Assembly (NCBI GenBank): GCA_903916355.1
Contig: CAIWWN010000272.1
Coordinates: forward strand, 1 to 38,117
Direction of reading: 5' to 3'
From: an uncultured Burkholderiales bacterium
GTDB lineage: Bacteria; Pseudomonadota; Gammaproteobacteria; Burkholderiales; Burkholderiaceae_C
Length of the DNA: 38,117 nt
The translations under genes and the position numbers were made by a program. Under the pieces are notes generated by a model, which searched no databases, was not told the origin of the DNA, and saw nothing but the letters and a program-made list of their open reading frames with translations. Positions 35,796 to 38,117 of the stretch are shown one piece after another. Each line of letters opens with the position of its first letter. Position 1 is the first letter of the stretch.

Positions 35796-35810
35796 TCACA
35801 AATTTCGTGA
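35796..35810 (+). promoter_or_regulatory. Candidate LysR operator before tcuA
   Basis: TCACAAATTTCGTGA has TCAC/GTGA arms and fits T-N11-A, the usual LysR box; 12 of 15 positions are symmetric. It lies 43 bp before the tcuA ATG in a locally AT-rich stretch of the 109-bp gap, a place where a bound activator or repressor could control tcuAB. Confidence 0.45.
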
Positions 35811-35852
35811 TTTCATCGACACTGCGCGCTGAATACACAACAAGGATGTGAC

Positions 35853-37277
35853 ATGGGGACAGATGTGCTGGTCATCGGCGGGGGCAACGCCGCCTTGTGC
35901 GCGGCCCTGATGGCCGCCGAAGCCGGCGCCAGCGTGACGCTGCTGGAAGCGGCGCCGCGCGAGTGGCGCGGCGGCAATTCGGGCCACACCCGCAACCTGC
36001 GCTGCATGCACGACGCGCCGCAAGACGTGCTGGTAGACACCTATTCCGAAGAAGAGTTCTGGCAAGACCTGCTCAAGGTCACCGGCGGTATTACCAACGA
36101 AAAACTGGCCCGCCTGACCATCCGTGAGTCCAGCACCTGCCGCGACTGGATGCGCAGCCACGGCGTGCACTTTCAGCCGCCGCTCTCAGGCGCGCTGCAT
36201 GTGGCCCGCACCAACGCGTTTTTCATGGGCGGGGGCAAAGCCCTGGTCAACGCCTTCTACCGCAGCGCCGAAAAACTGGGCGTGAAAATCCGCTACAACG
36301 CCCCGGTCGACCGGCTGGAAATCGACCACGGCCGCTTTGTGGCCGCCTGGGTCGGCGACGAGCGCCTCACCGCCGCCACCTGCGTGCTGGCCGCCGGCGG
36401 CTTCGAGTCCAACCGCGAATGGCTGCGTGAGGCCTGGGGCCAGAACGAGCGCGGCGAGTGGCCGGCAGACAACTTTTTGATCCGCGGCACCCGCTTCAAC
36501 CAGGGCGTGCTGCTCAAGCACATGCTGGCCCAAGGGGCGGACCCGATCGGCGACGCCACCCAAGCGCACATGGTGGCGATTGACGCGCGCGCCCCGCTTT
36601 ACGACGGCGGCATCTGCACCCGCATCGACTGCGTGTCGCTCGGCGTGGTGGTCAACACCCAAGCCCAGCGCTTTTATGACGAAGGCGAAGACTTCTGGCC
36701 CAAGCGCTACGCCATTTGGGGCCGCCTGGTCGCCCAGCAACCCGGCCAAACTGCTTATTCCATCATCGACAGCAAAGCCATTGGCCGCTTCATGCCGCCT
36801 GTGTTCGAAGGCGTGCAAGCCGCCAGCCTGCCCGAACTGGCGCGCAAACTGTCGCTGGACGTGGACACCTTCATGCAAACTCTGAACGACTACAACCACG
36901 CTTGCCGTATCGGCACTTTCGACCACACCGTGCTCGACGACTGCCACACGGAGGGCGTAAGCCCCGCCAAGACGCATTGGGCCCGCACCATCGACACCGG
37001 GCCTTTTTACGCCTATGCCGTGCGCCCTGGCGTGACCTTCACCTACCTGGGCCTGGAGACCGACGAAACGGCTGCCGTGCGCTTTGGCGGCGTACCCAGC
37101 GACAACTTGTTTGTGGCGGGCGAGATGATGGCGGGCAACGTGCTCGGCAAGGGCTACACCGCCGGGGTGGGCATGTCGATTGGCACCGCCTTTGGCCGCA
37201 TTGCCGGCACGCAAGCGGCGCGCGCGGCAAGCGCATTACGTGCTGAACGCTCGGTGCAGTCAGGAGCCGCCGCATGA
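35853..37277 (+). CDS. tcuA: FAD-dependent tricarballylate dehydrogenase
   Basis: TcuA oxidises tricarballylate to cis-aconitate, feeding the TCA cycle. The 474-residue flavoprotein belongs to the fumarate reductase/succinate dehydrogenase flavoprotein fold: [22 protein letters not shown] at the N-terminus binds [16 protein letters not shown] follows, [13 protein letters not shown] is the second FAD motif, and [30 protein letters not shown] ends the protein. AAGGA lies six bases before ATG 35853. It overlaps tcuB by four bases (ATGA), and the pair with a LysR gene matches the tcuRABC locus of Salmonella. Other small-acid substrates cannot be excluded. Confidence 0.9.
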   Translation: MGTDVLVIGGGNAALCAALMAAEAGASVTLLEAAPREWRGGNSGHTRNLRCMHDAPQDVLVDTYSEEEFWQDLLKVTGGITNEKLARLTIRESSTCRDWMRSHGVHFQPPLSGALHVARTNAFFMGGGKALVNAFYRSAEKLGVKIRYNAPVDRLEIDHGRFVAAWVGDERLTAATCVLAAGGFESNREWLREAWGQNERGEWPADNFLIRGTRFNQGVLLKHMLAQGADPIGDATQAHMVAIDARAPLYDGGICTRIDCVSLGVVVNTQAQRFYDEGEDFWPKRYAIWGRLVAQQPGQTAYSIIDSKAIGRFMPPVFEGVQAASLPELARKLSLDVDTFMQTLNDYNHACRIGTFDHTVLDDCHTEGVSPAKTHWARTIDTGPFYAYAVRPGVTFTYLGLETDETAAVRFGGVPSDNLFVAGEMMAGNVLGKGYTAGVGMSIGTAFGRIAGTQAARAASALRAERSVQSGAAA

Positions 37278-38117
37278 CCTCTCTGCAACAACTCACCCAA
37301 GACGCCAAAGCCCTGGCCAACGGCGAATGGGTGCCGAGCGCCGCCGAAAGCGAAACCGCACGCCAGCTGCAAATTTGCAACGCCTGCCGCTATTGCGAAG
37401 GCTTTTGCGCGGTCTTTCCGGCCATGACGCGGCGCTTGTCCTTCGCCCAAGCCGACATCCACTTTCTGGCCAATCTGTGCCACAACTGCGGCGCCTGTCT
37501 GCACGCCTGCCAGTACGCGCCGCCGCACGACTTTGCCGTCAACATCCCCAAAGTCATGGCGCAAGTGCGTGGCCAGACCTATGTGGATTACGCCTGGCCA
37601 GCCCCCTTGGGCCGGCTTTACGAACGCAACGGCCTCACGCTGAGTCTGGCCCTGGCCGCTGGCCTGGCGCTGTTCCTCTGGCTGGCACAACAACACACAG
37701 CAAGCCCTGAAAATTTCTACAGCATCTTTCCGCACAACCTGCTGGTGAGCTTGTTTGCACCGGTGTTCTTGTTTGCCGTGCTGGCGCTGGCGCTGGGTGT
37801 GCGGCGCTTTTGGCAAGACATCACGCCCGCCACCAGCGGCGCACCCGTGACCGCGCCCGCTGCCGCAGAGGCCACCCACGATGTGCTGCGCTTGAAATAC
37901 CTGGGCGGCGGTCATGGCGAAGGCTGCAACAACGAAGACGACGCCTTCTCGCTGGCGCGCCAGCGTGCACACCACCTGACCTTCTACGGCTTCATGCTGT
38001 GCTTTGCCGCCACCAGCGTGGCCACGCTCTACCACTACGCGTTCCACCTGCCCGCGCCTTATGACCTGCCCAGCGTGCCCAAGCTGCTGGGCGTGACCGG
38101 CGGCGTGAGTGTGCTGC
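37274..38117 (+). CDS. tcuB: Tricarballylate utilisation protein TcuB, partial
   Basis: The gene runs off the end of the window after 281 codons. TcuB reoxidises FADH2 of TcuA by passing electrons through 4Fe-4S clusters to the membrane. Two four-Cys sets are seen: [12 protein letters not shown] (Cys 35, 38, 41, 45) and [12 protein letters not shown] (Cys 69, 72, 75, 79). Membrane helices follow ([15 protein letters not shown] near 123-137, and [20 protein letters not shown]). The His-rich middle ([13 protein letters not shown]) is normal for the CobZ/TcuB family. The start ATG 37274 overlaps the tcuA stop. Confidence 0.9.
   Translation, partial: MTSLQQLTQDAKALANGEWVPSAAESETARQLQICNACRYCEGFCAVFPAMTRRLSFAQADIHFLANLCHNCGACLHACQYAPPHDFAVNIPKVMAQVRGQTYVDYAWPAPLGRLYERNGLTLSLALAAGLALFLWLAQQHTASPENFYSIFPHNLLVSLFAPVFLFAVLALALGVRRFWQDITPATSGAPVTAPAAAEATHDVLRLKYLGGGHGEGCNNEDDAFSLARQRAHHLTFYGFMLCFAATSVATLYHYAFHLPAPYDLPSVPKLLGVTGGVSVL

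Noticed and set aside
1-38117. CRISPR arrays, tRNA or rRNA genes, insertion sequences, prophage or toxin-antitoxin modules
   Set aside because: No regularly spaced repeats, no transposase or integrase motifs and no recognisable structural RNA genes were seen on reading both strands.

Overview
This window is ordinary high-GC chromosome from a betaproteobacterium, most likely a member of the Burkholderiales family Comamonadaceae (Limnohabitans/Rhodoferax-like). The assignment rests on gene order (bamE-dapB-exbB-exbD-leuS-lptE-holA-proA with divergent fur; hpf-ptsN-hprK; a proteobacterial-type gshA) and on protein style, not on any search. I recognise about 34 protein genes. I see no rRNA, tRNA, CRISPR array, insertion sequence, phage gene or toxin-antitoxin pair. 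Most long ORFs opposite these genes are shadows produced by high GC at the third codon position.

Layout. 1-153: a pair of inverted REP-type palindromes very like those of Pseudomonas. 154-5.8 kb: 3-hydroxyacyl-CoA dehydrogenase, a GT4 glycosyltransferase, an AT-rich patch driving a tiny secreted protein that ends in a metzincin-type zinc motif, a NodI/NodJ-type ABC exporter, and psd. 5.8-17.6 kb: a long minus-strand run of housekeeping genes (bamE, dapB, exbB, exbD, leuS, lptE, holA, proA, gshA, kup) for envelope assembly, lysine/peptidoglycan precursors, translation, replication, proline, glutathione and potassium. 17.6-20 kb: fur, then hprK, ptsN and hpf (the PTS-Ntr regulatory block) without the rpoN that often precedes hpf. 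20-25 kb: a patatin phospholipase, corA behind a leader that looks like a two-state RNA switch with a tiny leader peptide, a MTA/SAH nucleosidase, and fadD. 25-28.3 kb: pntA-pntB transhydrogenase with a clear terminator. 28.5-34.8 kb: a NUDIX hydrolase and mnmA (neighbours in E. coli and other bacteria) are separated here by a minus-strand four-gene operon: lytic transglycosylase, MBOAT acyltransferase and two different SGNH hydrolases. 34.8-38.1 kb: a LysR regulator followed by tcuA and the start of tcuB (tricarballylate oxidation).

The most interesting items are: (1) the lytic transglycosylase-MBOAT-SGNH-SGNH operon, which reads like an unusual peptidoglycan (or exopolysaccharide) O-acetylation/de-acetylation cassette; (2) the corA leader, where one segment can pair with either of two near-identical partners and a seven-codon ORF runs through the first hairpin; (3) a 78-bp near-perfect palindrome inserted in frame in leuS, adding a Gly/Ala/Ser/Pro-rich loop to LeuRS; (4) the 134-residue secreted protein ending in HExxHxxGxxH; (5) the Pseudomonas-like REP pair. 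All functions are from reading motifs by eye; no database search was possible.
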